NCBI GenBank assembly: GCA_902781045.1
Contig: CACZHT010000039.1
Span: 1-39,303 of the forward strand
DNA from: an uncultured Bacteroidales bacterium
GTDB taxonomy: Bacteria > Bacteroidota > Bacteroidia > Bacteroidales > Muribaculaceae
Length of the DNA: 39,303 nucleotides
Reading direction: 5' to 3'
Positions within the stretch are counted from its first letter, which is position 1, and each line of letters opens with the position of its first letter. Positions 33,428-39,303 of this stretch are shown here, one piece after another. The translations under genes were made by a program, and so were the position numbers. The notes beneath the pieces were generated by a model. The model saw only the letters and a list, made by a program, of their open reading frames with translations. It had not been told where the DNA came from and did not search any database.

Positions 33428-34222
33428 TTATTCGGCGACGGTGACGTGGCGAACGATGCGGATGCTCACCTCGTAGAGGGCGTACATCGGCACCGCCACC
33501 AGCACAAGGGTCAACAGGTCGGGCGGAGTGATGATGGCGGCCACCAGGGAGATGAGGACGATGGCATGGCGGCGGTAGTGCGCCATCAGGTCGGCATCAA
33601 CAATGCCCATCTTGGCCAAGAAGAACGAGATGACCGGAATCTGAAACACGACTCCCATCATGAAGGTCAACGTGGTGAACGTGGAGATGTAGGACGACAG
33701 GTTGATCTGGTTGACCACACTGGCATCCACCTGATAGGTGCCCAGAAAGCGGAACGCAAACGGGAACAGCACGAAATAGCTCATCATCACCCCGGCGATA
33801 AACAGGGTGTAGACCGCCAGCGCGATGCGCACACTGTAGCGCCGCTCGTTGTCGTAGAGCGCAGGGGTAATAAAGCGGAACAGCTCGACCACAATGTAGG
33901 GCGAGGTGAAGAGCAACGCCAGATAGACCGAGGTGGTGAGGTGGGTCATGAACTGACTGGACAGCTCGGTGTTGATGAGCGCGACCCGGAATGCCTCGAA
34001 GTGGAAGTCCAGCCCCACCAGGGCACACAGCCGCTCGATGGCCCGATAGGTGAAAAAGTGACTGTCGGTCGGGGCAAGCAACACGCTGAATGTCTCGGCC
34101 TTGAAGCAGAAGATGCCCACCGCCGTCACCAGGGCAACGATGACAATGCGGATGAGCATCTGGCGCAAGACCTCGAGATGCCCACCGAATGTCATCATGC
34201 CCTCATCGTTGGGGCTGCTCAT
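33428..34222 (-). CDS. tatC: Sec-independent protein translocase TatC
   Basis: Integral membrane receptor of the twin-arginine translocase; it binds the RR signal of folded proteins and, with TatA, moves them across the inner membrane. The 264-residue protein starts with the conserved GGHLEVLRQMLIR (TatC HLxELRxR-type motif), and has six hydrophobic helices, FRFITPALYDNERR (the FxxPgL.xxE stretch), and FFLAKMGIVDADLMAHYRRHA before the last helices. The start overlaps the tatA stop by four bases (ATGA), so the genes are coupled. The pair lies directly downstream of a cysteine-rich peptide maturation cluster whose two precursors carry Tat signals. Confidence 0.93.
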   Translation of the reverse strand: MSSPNDEGMMTFGGHLEVLRQMLIRIVIVALVTAVGIFCFKAETFSVLLAPTDSHFFTYRAIERLCALVGLDFHFEAFRVALINTELSSQFMTHLTTSVYLALLFTSPYIVVELFRFITPALYDNERRYSVRIALAVYTLFIAGVMMSYFVLFPFAFRFLGTYQVDASVVNQINLSSYISTFTTLTFMMGVVFQIPVISFFLAKMGIVDADLMAHYRRHAIVLISLVAAIITPPDLLTLVLVAVPMYALYEVSIRIVRHVTVAE

Positions 34223-34455
34223 TGTTGTGGAGTCTCGCAGGACTCGGAAGACTTGGAAATCTCGGACTTCTCGGATGGCTCAGATTTCTCGGATGGCTCA
34301 ACGTCGGGGTTGATTTCGTTGACCCCCTTCTTGAACTCGCGCACGCCCTGCCCCAGGCCGCGCATCATTTCGGGCAACTTCTTGCCACCGAACAGCAGCA
34401 GTGCCAATCCACCGACCAGCAGCAACTCGGTGGTGCCTATCATCAGTAGTGTCAT
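34219..34455 (-). CDS. tatA: Twin-arginine translocase subunit TatA
   Basis: Small pore-forming subunit of the Tat pathway, 78 residues. It has the single membrane helix at about residues 7-22 (TTELLLVGGLALLLFGG), the conserved FGGKKLPE hinge, the amphipathic helix MMRGLGQGVREFKKGVNE, and a Ser/Glu/Lys tail with the unit PSEKSE repeated. The tail repeat is also visible in DNA (TCGGATGGCTCAGATTTC type). A single TatA/E-type subunit with TatC is the minimal set; no tatB is seen. A small hairpin (34472-34490) and 67 bases separate it from the peptide modification gene upstream. Confidence 0.93.
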   Translation of the reverse strand: MTLLMIGTTELLLVGGLALLLFGGKKLPEMMRGLGQGVREFKKGVNEINPDVEPSEKSEPSEKSEISKSSESCETPQQ

Positions 34456-34471
34456 TGTGTTTTTGTTAATG

Positions 34472-34490
34472 GCCGCGACGGAGTCGCGGC
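34472..34490. repeat. Perfect hairpin between the CXXX accessory gene and tatA
   Basis: Eight-base GC-rich arms GCCGCGAC/GTCGCGGC with a three-base loop. On the minus strand it is followed by CATTAACAAAAACACA, not by a T-tract, so partial termination or RNA processing is more likely than full termination. Confidence 0.45.
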
Positions 34491-34522
34491 ATAGTTAGAC
34501 CGATAGCATAAACTCTCGTTAT

Positions 34523-34795
34523 TCAAGGGGTCACCAGGTAAATCTCGCAGGTGTCAAAGTTTATCTCCCAGTTGCCGCCCTCGGCGCTCTCCCAGCCATA
34601 GTGCTGGGCCATGGTGTCCCACCAGTGCTGGAACTTGGTGCCGGTCACACCCATGTCAGTGACCAGTTTCTCGTAGAGTTCGGCATTGTCGGCTGTGAGT
34701 ATCTTGGCCAGTTCGTTCAGGCCATTGCGGCGTTCAAACAGCGACTGAATCTCGTCGCGCTCGGCAGGTGTCACCTGCCCCACTAGTTTCTTCAT
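34523..34795 (-). CDS. CXXX-repeat peptide modification accessory protein
   Basis: A 90-residue soluble protein starting MKKLVGQVTPAERDEIQSLF (start at 34795; the frame is open 15 codons further, but those codons read through an AT-rich leader). The first half is helical (ERRNGLNELAKIL), followed by AELYEKLVTDMGVTGTKF and WWDTMAQHYGW, and a beta-like end NWEINFDTCEIYLV. It resembles, from memory, the small 'CXXX repeat peptide modification system protein' family that accompanies CXXX radical SAM maturases; a profile search is needed to confirm. It probably binds the precursor or the enzyme. It lies downstream of the second maturase, from which a GC-rich repeat separates it. Confidence 0.7.
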   Translation of the reverse strand: MKKLVGQVTPAERDEIQSLFERRNGLNELAKILTADNAELYEKLVTDMGVTGTKFQHWWDTMAQHYGWESAEGGNWEINFDTCEIYLVTP

Positions 34796-34839
34796 TATTT
34801 TTATATGCTTTTGGTGTTGGTATAATCTCATTGTTTCCA

Positions 34840-34880
34840 AACCCCGCCCCTCACCCCGCCCCTTTGGGAAAGGGGCGGGG
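34840..34880 (+). repeat. GC-rich hairpin repeat (GC variant) inside the peptide maturation operon
   Basis: AACCCCGCCCCTCACCCCGC then CCCTTTGGGAAAGGGGCGGGG, a variant of the family seen at 10648-10840, 15020-15056 and 18698-18735. The 3' half is a perfect hairpin (11-base arms at 34854-34864 and 34870-34880). It lies between the second maturase and the accessory gene, and may weaken read-through. Confidence 0.7.
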
Positions 34881-34891
34881 AACTTTTGGTA

Positions 34892-35824
34892 CTATGCCTT
34901 GTGCATTGCCTCAAAGGGGTCGAGGTAGTCTATCTCGGGGATTTCGGGCCGGTCGGGCATGAAGGTGCCCTGCCGGCGGATGCGCTGCAGCAACTCGCGC
35001 GAGGCGTTGCGCTCCAGGTGGGCCGCCACACACTGCTCATGGCCGGGAGTGTTGACCTCGAGCGTGGTCTTGCGGTTGAGCCACACGCAACGGCGGCACT
35101 GCCAGGCATCGCACTTGCGGCAGATGGGGGCATGGTCCAGGCGGTAAAGCTGCTTGTTCTTGATGTCGAGGCCTGTATCGAGGTCGCCAACACAGTCTTG
35201 CTCATCCTCGTAATAGAACGCCGGGCAGACGTAGAACTTGCCGTTGGGTGCCAAGGTGACGCAAGTGTCGCCGGCACCGCAGTTGTTCATGGCGGTGAGC
35301 ATCATGCGGTCGGTGAGCGTGTTGAGCTGCGGCGAGCGACCGTTGACATAGAGCCGCTCGATGGCAGTGCCCACCTGTGACAGGAACGCCCGGTACTCGT
35401 CGCAGTCGGCCTCGGTCATGCGCTCAACGTCGGTGATGACGATGTTCAGGCGGGTGAGCCGCGCCAGCCAGTCGCCAACGGTAGCGGCATGCTTCAGCAA
35501 GTGGGCCAGCGAAGTGCGGATGACCGCGACACCATCTGAGGGCGGAACCGCGTCCCAGCCGTCGAGCACGATGACATCGGCATCGCGCCCCAGTGCCGAC
35601 GGGACGATGTTGCTGTGGTCGATGGTGTCGATGGCCTCGTGATACTCGGCAGGCAGCTCATAGTCGGGATAGACCATCTGGAGGGTGAGGTTCTCGACCA
35701 TGGCAAAGCGGATGCCGCGACGCAGGTGGTCCAGACTGATGAGCCGCCGCCCGGTCTTGTTCACGCCGTAGTGGCAAAACGAAGTGCTGGTGTCATCCAG
35801 CAGAATAATCATATATTGTAGCAT
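34892..35824 (-). CDS. CXXX-repeat peptide maturase (SPASM-like, no radical SAM motif)
   Basis: A 310-residue protein directly following the radical SAM gene after four bases. The N-terminal half has one cysteine (Cys17 in SFCHYG) but no CX3CX2C, so it cannot bind the usual radical SAM 4Fe-4S cluster. The C-terminal half is rich in cysteines set as in SPASM/twitch domains: Cys182, Cys188, Cys200 (NCGAGDTCVTLAPNGKFYVC), Cys211, then ICRKCDAWQCRRC (Cys235, 238, 243, 246) and Cys265. It matches what I recall of the 'CXXX repeat peptide maturase' family. It may be a degenerate partner of the radical SAM enzyme that binds Fe-S clusters or the precursor. A long flexible C-terminal tail ends EIDYLDPFEAMHKA. 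Confidence 0.8.
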   Translation of the reverse strand: MLQYMIILLDDTSTSFCHYGVNKTGRRLISLDHLRRGIRFAMVENLTLQMVYPDYELPAEYHEAIDTIDHSNIVPSALGRDADVIVLDGWDAVPPSDGVAVIRTSLAHLLKHAATVGDWLARLTRLNIVITDVERMTEADCDEYRAFLSQVGTAIERLYVNGRSPQLNTLTDRMMLTAMNNCGAGDTCVTLAPNGKFYVCPAFYYEDEQDCVGDLDTGLDIKNKQLYRLDHAPICRKCDAWQCRRCVWLNRKTTLEVNTPGHEQCVAAHLERNASRELLQRIRRQGTFMPDRPEIPEIDYLDPFEAMHKA

Positions 35825-35828
35825 GGCA

Positions 35829-37064
35829 TCAACAGATTATATCATTAGACTTCGGTTTGTTCTCTTCCCACTGCTCACGCTCGCCCTCCAGCTCCAGTTT
35901 GCGGAACAGGCGGTTCCAGTAGTAGTTGTTGGCACGCACGCGTGCCTTGTGCATCAGGCAGATGGCGGTGGAGCGCTGGTAGACGGTGGGCGTGTCGGCT
36001 GCGTCGTAGTTCTCGCCCTGACACCAGGCGCAGCCGCTGGCCACCTCGCACTCCAGACACTTGGCCGGGCTCTGTGTGGTGCGGTCCAGCGTCAGGAAGG
36101 GGCGCAACTTGTTCTTGTCGATGCCGTCACGCACATTGCCGATGATGATGGGTCGTTTCTCGCGCAGCGAGTAAGCGGCAAAGCGGGTGCAGGGATAGAA
36201 TATCCCCGCCGCATCCACCGCCAGCATCTTGCCCGCGCCGCACCAGTTCTGGTTCTCCAGCTCGGCGTCGAGCGGCTTGCCGATGTGTTCGCTGAAGAAC
36301 GAGCAGGCATAGTCCTGATACCAACCGCCGTCGATGATGTCGTCGGCCAGTTGCATGAGCTGCTCCTCGAACAGACGGTCATCGCCCTCGCGCCACACGT
36401 CCTCGAACACACAGTTGATGTTCACCTCGTGGATGCCCAGGCCATAGAGGTGTAGCACGCTCTCGCGGATGTAGGGGATGTCGGCACTGCTGATGGTGAC
36501 CTTGGTGCCCGCACCGGGGAACTGCTCCAGCCACAACGGGATGTTGCGCACCACGTCGTCATAACTGCCGCGCTCCAGCGGGCCGTCACCTTTATAGATA
36601 CGGTTCAGGTCGTGCTTCTGGCGCGTGCCGTCGATGGTGATGCCGATGCTCAGGTGCGAGTGGTTTTTGGCGATGAACTGCTGTACACGGTCGGTGTGAT
36701 AGTTGATGCCGTTGGTCGAGAACGAGAAGCGGTAGCTGTCGAACCAGTGGTGGTTCAGGCGGAACATCTCGGTCTTGAGATAGTCGCAAATCTTGTCGAT
36801 CAGCTCAATCTCCAGAAACGGCTCGCCGCCGATAAAGTCCCACACCACGCTCTGCTCGGGGAAGTCCTCCTCGTGCCCCAGGATATAGTCGATAGCGGCC
36901 TTGGCCGTCTCCCACGACATCCGCTCCTTCTCGTTCTTGCCCACCAGGTAGCAATACTTGCAAGCCAGCTGGCAGTCCTTCGTCACAATAAACGTGATGT
37001 TCTTGGCAATACCACCCTGCCATTGAACCGATGAGGCTCTATATGTTTCTTTTTTATCAGCCAT
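35829..37064 (-). CDS. Radical SAM/SPASM peptide maturase for the CXXX-repeat precursor
   Basis: A 411-residue enzyme. I place the start at 37064 (MADKKETYRASS); this ATG overlaps the last codons of the large precursor by eight bases (ATGGCTGA), tying its translation to that of its substrate. The radical SAM motif CQLACKYC gives Cys31, Cys35 and Cys38; GGEPF lies at 79-83; STNG and SIGITIDGTR follow the TIM-barrel pattern. The C-terminal SPASM region has Cys275, Cys292, Cys336, Cys339, Cys345, Cys348 and Cys369 (CLECEVASGCAWC), fitting two auxiliary Fe-S clusters. It resembles the 'radical SAM peptide maturase, CXXX-repeat target' family. Likely reaction: a C-S or other crosslink on the Cys-X3 repeats; the exact chemistry is not known. 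Confidence 0.88.
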   Translation of the reverse strand: MADKKETYRASSVQWQGGIAKNITFIVTKDCQLACKYCYLVGKNEKERMSWETAKAAIDYILGHEEDFPEQSVVWDFIGGEPFLEIELIDKICDYLKTEMFRLNHHWFDSYRFSFSTNGINYHTDRVQQFIAKNHSHLSIGITIDGTRQKHDLNRIYKGDGPLERGSYDDVVRNIPLWLEQFPGAGTKVTISSADIPYIRESVLHLYGLGIHEVNINCVFEDVWREGDDRLFEEQLMQLADDIIDGGWYQDYACSFFSEHIGKPLDAELENQNWCGAGKMLAVDAAGIFYPCTRFAAYSLREKRPIIIGNVRDGIDKNKLRPFLTLDRTTQSPAKCLECEVASGCAWCQGENYDAADTPTVYQRSTAICLMHKARVRANNYYWNRLFRKLELEGEREQWEENKPKSNDIIC

Positions 37065-37647
37065 AAGGAGTATAAATTGTGCCAACTACCCAACCCGAAC
37101 AACTACCACTGCAACTTATGCCACAACTGCCTTGGCATGAGCCATCGCAACCGCGTCCACATGAGCCCATGCAATCACCCCGACAGTTCCCACTACAACT
37201 TGTTGTACATTGACCACCACAAGCATTTCTACAAGAGCCTTTGCAGGTGAGTGAGCACTCCCCTTTGCACTGCCCCCAACAAGAATCATCGCAAGCTCCA
37301 CCGCAATTTGAAGAACACATTCCACCGCATCCACTAGAACAATTAGCAGTACAACCGCCCTTGCATGATGATTTGCATCCACCAGAACAGTTCCCACCAC
37401 AGCCACCGGTACAAGATGATTTACAACCACTTGAACATGAGGAGCTACATCCACCTCCACACCCACCTTTGCAACTGCTTTTGCAAGATGTTGTACACAG
37501 CCCCGTACAGGAACCTGGACAGTAGTCATCACCACCATTAATTGCGTTAGCTACAAATGGCACACCAGTAAGCATGATTGCTCCCAAAAAAGGAATGGTT
37601 CGTTTGACTGCCTTCTTGAAGAAATTCCGTCGTGATATTTTATCCAT
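37057..37647 (-). CDS. Large CXXX-repeat precursor peptide with Tat signal
   Basis: A 196-residue peptide. Residues 1-36 are a twin-arginine signal: DKISRRNFFKKAVKR (S-R-R-x-F-F-K), a hydrophobic stretch TIPFLGAIMLTGVPFV, and an ANA cleavage site. Residues 43-186 are 36 consecutive C-X-X-X units without a break (Cys43, 47, 51 and so on to 183); the three other residues are mostly G, S, K and T (CKSS, CKGG, CSGG). A tail GWVVGTIYTPYG closes it. The strict four-residue spacing puts the cysteines along one face and makes it a natural multi-crosslink or metal/cluster-binding substrate. It lies 16 bases after the lipoprotein gene and overlaps the maturase start. Confidence 0.92.
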   Translation of the reverse strand: MDKISRRNFFKKAVKRTIPFLGAIMLTGVPFVANAINGGDDYCPGSCTGLCTTSCKSSCKGGCGGGCSSSCSSGCKSSCTGGCGGNCSGGCKSSCKGGCTANCSSGCGGMCSSNCGGACDDSCWGQCKGECSLTCKGSCRNACGGQCTTSCSGNCRGDCMGSCGRGCDGSCQGSCGISCSGSCSGWVVGTIYTPYG

Positions 37648-37651
37648 AATG

Positions 37652-37659
37652 CAAAATAA
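37652..37659 (-). promoter_or_regulatory. Weak -7-like box before the large precursor
   Basis: The minus strand reads TTATTTTG, one base off TAnnTTTG, immediately upstream of the precursor ATG. No -33 element seen. An internal promoter here could raise precursor levels over the rest of the operon, but the support is slight. Confidence 0.25.
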
Positions 37660-37663
37660 CTAA

Positions 37664-38260
37664 TTACCATTGCCACAGTTTCTCACTTCCCAAATCTAGT
37701 GCAATACCAACATCATCAAAGAAGATATTATAAATCTGAGGAGCTCTTGAATAAGGCATTATTTTTATTGTCGCTCGAGCTGTGCGCTTTACAGTTGTTA
37801 CACCCGCATGGTTAGACTTTAGAAAACAACTATAAGAGAACACAGACCTAGCTGTTGGTCGTGTATCAGAAACATAATACTCGAACGTCCCTGAATAGAC
37901 GAATGGCTCATTATTCTTCTTATGACGTTTAATCTCATCTTGAGTGGGTTTACTGAAATTATCAATCTTAACCCTAAAGACATAGTCTCCCCATGGTTGG
38001 TCAGAGTTCTCTAGCAACTTAAAGTCGCCATAGCTCCCATATAATTCCCATGAATAAGCCTGTAATAATCCTGTCTGAAAATAGTTACTATATCCTAAAT
38101 AATTCCATGGCCCCCATTGATTATCTATCATATAGCAAGCTATTAGTTCACTGCGGGAATTTGAACCACTGCCAAAAAGTGAAGCACATCCCTGTAAAAT
38201 CAACAGAACAAAGACTCTTACAAAAGCATGTAGACTTAATAATCTATTCTTTTTTTTCAT
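37664..38260 (-). CDS. Unknown lipoprotein in the CXXX locus
   Basis: A 198-residue lipoprotein. The signal peptide MKKKNRLLSLHAFVRVFVLLILQGC ends in a lipobox (LLILQGC, Cys25). The mature part is polar and aromatic-rich (YMIDNQWGPWNYLGYSNYF, GTFEYYVSDTRPTARSVF) with an FDDVGIALDLGSEKLWQW end; it looks beta-rich. I do not recognise a family. It overlaps the upstream gene by four bases (ATGA) and precedes the large precursor by 16 bases, so it is almost certainly part of the operon. It could anchor, display or guard against the exported peptide. Its low GC content differs from the housekeeping genes. Confidence 0.72.
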   Translation of the reverse strand: MKKKNRLLSLHAFVRVFVLLILQGCASLFGSGSNSRSELIACYMIDNQWGPWNYLGYSNYFQTGLLQAYSWELYGSYGDFKLLENSDQPWGDYVFRVKIDNFSKPTQDEIKRHKKNNEPFVYSGTFEYYVSDTRPTARSVFSYSCFLKSNHAGVTTVKRTARATIKIMPYSRAPQIYNIFFDDVGIALDLGSEKLWQW

Positions 38261-38790
38261 ACTTCGTCAAAACAATAACATCGTACTTGTTTTAGCATTC
38301 CCTTAATGATTTCATAATTGCCAGCTTTATAGTTGTCATAATAGTATTTCAACAGTTTGTCTAGCATCACCAATTCTTGCACTATTTCATGTTCATTATT
38401 AATAATACAAAAATGTTTTGTATCAATCGTCACACGGAACTTCTTACCTTTAACATAATCCCAAAACTTCCAGGGATTACCATGAAAGTTTTTCCATGTT
38501 TGAGATAACACTGCAAAGTCCTCAAAGCTATCAGGCAATGGATTGACGAAAATATTATCCAATTGAGAGAACCAAATTTTACAGCCAACACTGTGGTTTA
38601 TTTCGAACTCTGCATTATACTCTGTGAAACGAACATTTGTAAACTCAATGATTTCACCATTTTCAAGCCAACGACGATCAGTAGAATTATTGGCACTGCG
38701 AACTCGGTTAAAGGATGAGAGCAGCATTGCCTTTGTCCCAGTTGCAGTCACATCCTTTGAAACAACTCTAGATAGAATTACAGGTTCCAT
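38257..38790 (-). CDS. Unknown soluble protein in the CXXX locus
   Basis: A 177-residue protein with no signal peptide or membrane segment, so cytoplasmic. It begins MEPVILSRVVSKDVTATGTK, then NGEIIEFTNVRFTEYNAEFE, FSQLDNIFVNPLPDSFEDF, a Trp-rich WKNFHGNPWKFWDYVKGKKF, and ends LKYYYDNYKAGNYEIIKGML before VRCYCFDEV. It appears alpha/beta with a beta-rich front. I do not recognise a family. It is translationally coupled to the lipoprotein that follows (four-base overlap), and lies after the small precursor and a hairpin, so a role with the peptide system is likely but unspecified. Confidence 0.7.
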   Translation of the reverse strand: MEPVILSRVVSKDVTATGTKAMLLSSFNRVRSANNSTDRRWLENGEIIEFTNVRFTEYNAEFEINHSVGCKIWFSQLDNIFVNPLPDSFEDFAVLSQTWKNFHGNPWKFWDYVKGKKFRVTIDTKHFCIINNEHEIVQELVMLDKLLKYYYDNYKAGNYEIIKGMLKQVRCYCFDEV

Positions 38791-38806
38791 AGTAGTCTTA
38801 AATAAT

Positions 38807-38851
38807 GCTCACGCGCCATAATGAGTCATTATCAAAAAATGGCGCATGAGC
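38807..38851 (-). terminator. Hairpin after the small precursor gene
   Basis: Arms of 13 bases (GCTCACGCGCCAT/ATGGCGCATGAGC, one mismatch) around a loop that holds a further small palindrome (AATGAGTCATT). It is 13 bases after the small precursor stop and before the unknown soluble gene. With no T-tract on the minus strand it probably reduces rather than blocks read-through, a common way to make more precursor than enzyme. Confidence 0.5.
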
Positions 38852-38863
38852 GATTTACATTTT

Positions 38864-39175
38864 TTAGAAATAGCCCTTGCTGCTTCCTGCACAACCGCCT
38901 GAGCACGAGCGAGCACATGCGCCAGTACATTGCCCTTGGCATCCCCCTTTGCAGCTACCACTACACATCATCCGACAAGTTGTGTAACACTCCATGTAAC
39001 AGCCATTTGAACAGCCAATGTTGCATCCCATCTCGTTTTGGCTTTCGTGGGCTTGGGAGAGGAATGGCAGCTGGGTCAGCAGGGCGGCTCCGAGGATGGG
39101 GAGGGCGCCCTTGGCGGCGCGCTTGAAGAACTGTCGACGCGACTGGAGTTCTTCTTTCTTTTTGTTTTTCTCCAT
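38864..39175 (-). CDS. Small CXXX-repeat precursor peptide with Tat signal
   Basis: A 103-residue peptide. Residues 1-42 form a twin-arginine signal: a basic front MEKNKKKEELQ, SRRQFFKRAAKG, a hydrophobic stretch ALPILGAALLTQLPFL and a cleavage site SQA. Residues 51-98 hold 12 consecutive C-X-X-X units (Cys51 to Cys95 with four-residue spacing: CNIG, CSNG, CYME, CYTT, CRMM and then G/S/K-rich units), followed by SKGYF. It has the same plan as the large precursor (37057-37647) but only a third of the repeats and a more varied start. It is probably the first gene of the operon and a second substrate of the radical SAM enzyme. Confidence 0.9.
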   Translation of the reverse strand: MEKNKKKEELQSRRQFFKRAAKGALPILGAALLTQLPFLSQAHESQNEMGCNIGCSNGCYMECYTTCRMMCSGSCKGGCQGQCTGACARSCSGGCAGSSKGYF

Positions 39176-39235
39176 CTGATATTAATAATGTGTGCCTATA
39201 GCGTCCCCGGATTTGGCGTTAGATATAACAAAAAA

Positions 39236-39269
39236 GACGTGGGTCGCTGTACCGTCAGCTTACCTCGTC
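39236..39269 (-). terminator. Rho-independent terminator at the window end
   Basis: On the minus strand GACGAGGT pairs with ACCCACGTC (imperfect), enclosing an inner GCTG/CAGC stem, and is followed by TTTTTTG. It ends a minus-strand gene or RNA that begins outside the window, so the small precursor 60 bases downstream should have its own promoter in 39176-39230. No TAnnTTTG box was found there. The 34 bases beyond the hairpin show no clear reading frame. Confidence 0.55.
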
Positions 39270-39303
39270 TTCAGGCCTTCGCATTGCCCCTACCTCAAGG
39301 CAA

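Noticed and set aside
37116..37538. Valine-rich frame of 140 codons overlapping the large precursor
   Set aside because: It is a frame shift shadow of the regular CXXX repeat, which yields periodic V/A codons; no start or family support.
1..39303. tRNA, rRNA or other standard RNA genes
   Set aside because: No cloverleaf or rRNA stretch was recognised by reading both strands of the gaps; a covariance search was not possible.

Overview
The window looks like a chromosome segment of a fairly GC-rich Bacteroidales bacterium (Prevotellaceae- or Muribaculaceae-like; genus not resolved). Evidence: many Bacteroidetes-type promoter boxes (TAnnTTTG, once with a clear TTTG element 20 bases upstream), almost no Shine-Dalgarno sites, lipoproteins and large secreted leucine-rich-repeat proteins, a cleaved-adhesin protein with a Bacteroidales C-terminal tail, dockerin-like repeats and Ptb/Buk.

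Layout. 1-6650 (minus strand) is housekeeping: the N-terminal part of FtsK (cut by the window edge), then a small membrane protein, dxs, trkA and trkH in one operon. 6782-8891 holds a flavodoxin-like lipoprotein, an HD-domain hydrolase and an iron superoxide dismutase; a palindromic repeat element lies between the last two and supplies both stop codons. 9043-10489 has two small secreted proteins. 10490-11227 is a 737-base gene-poor stretch with a GC-rich inverted repeat element and a possible small RNA. 11228-18656 carries two giant secreted LRR proteins with nearly identical dockerin-like ends. 18938-20976 is ptb-buk, followed by a secreted M64 peptidase and typA. 24561-26923 is an acetyltransferase gene followed by an AAA ATPase/nuclease-fold gene and a second copy of the acetyltransferase 3' end: the scar of an insertion. 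27038-33329 (minus) holds a DUF559-like protein, a DUF4846-like lipoprotein, two Sel1-type proteins, an unknown protein and a lipoprotein trypsin-like protease.

The most interesting part is 33428-39175, all on the minus strand. It encodes two cysteine-rich precursor peptides made of uninterrupted C-X-X-X units (36 and 12 units), each with a twin-arginine (Tat) signal; a radical SAM/SPASM enzyme whose start overlaps the end of the larger precursor; a second cysteine-rich maturase that lacks the radical SAM motif; a 90-residue accessory protein; an unknown protein plus a lipoprotein between the two precursors; and tatA-tatC just downstream. My reading is a RiPP-type system: a C-X3-repeat peptide is modified in the cytoplasm by the radical SAM enzyme and partners, then exported folded and/or metal-loaded by Tat. 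The maturases resemble the 'CXXX repeat peptide' families as I remember them from TIGRFAMs; the Tat signals plus adjacent tatAC are read directly from the sequence. Product and function are unknown.

No tRNA, rRNA or CRISPR array was recognised.
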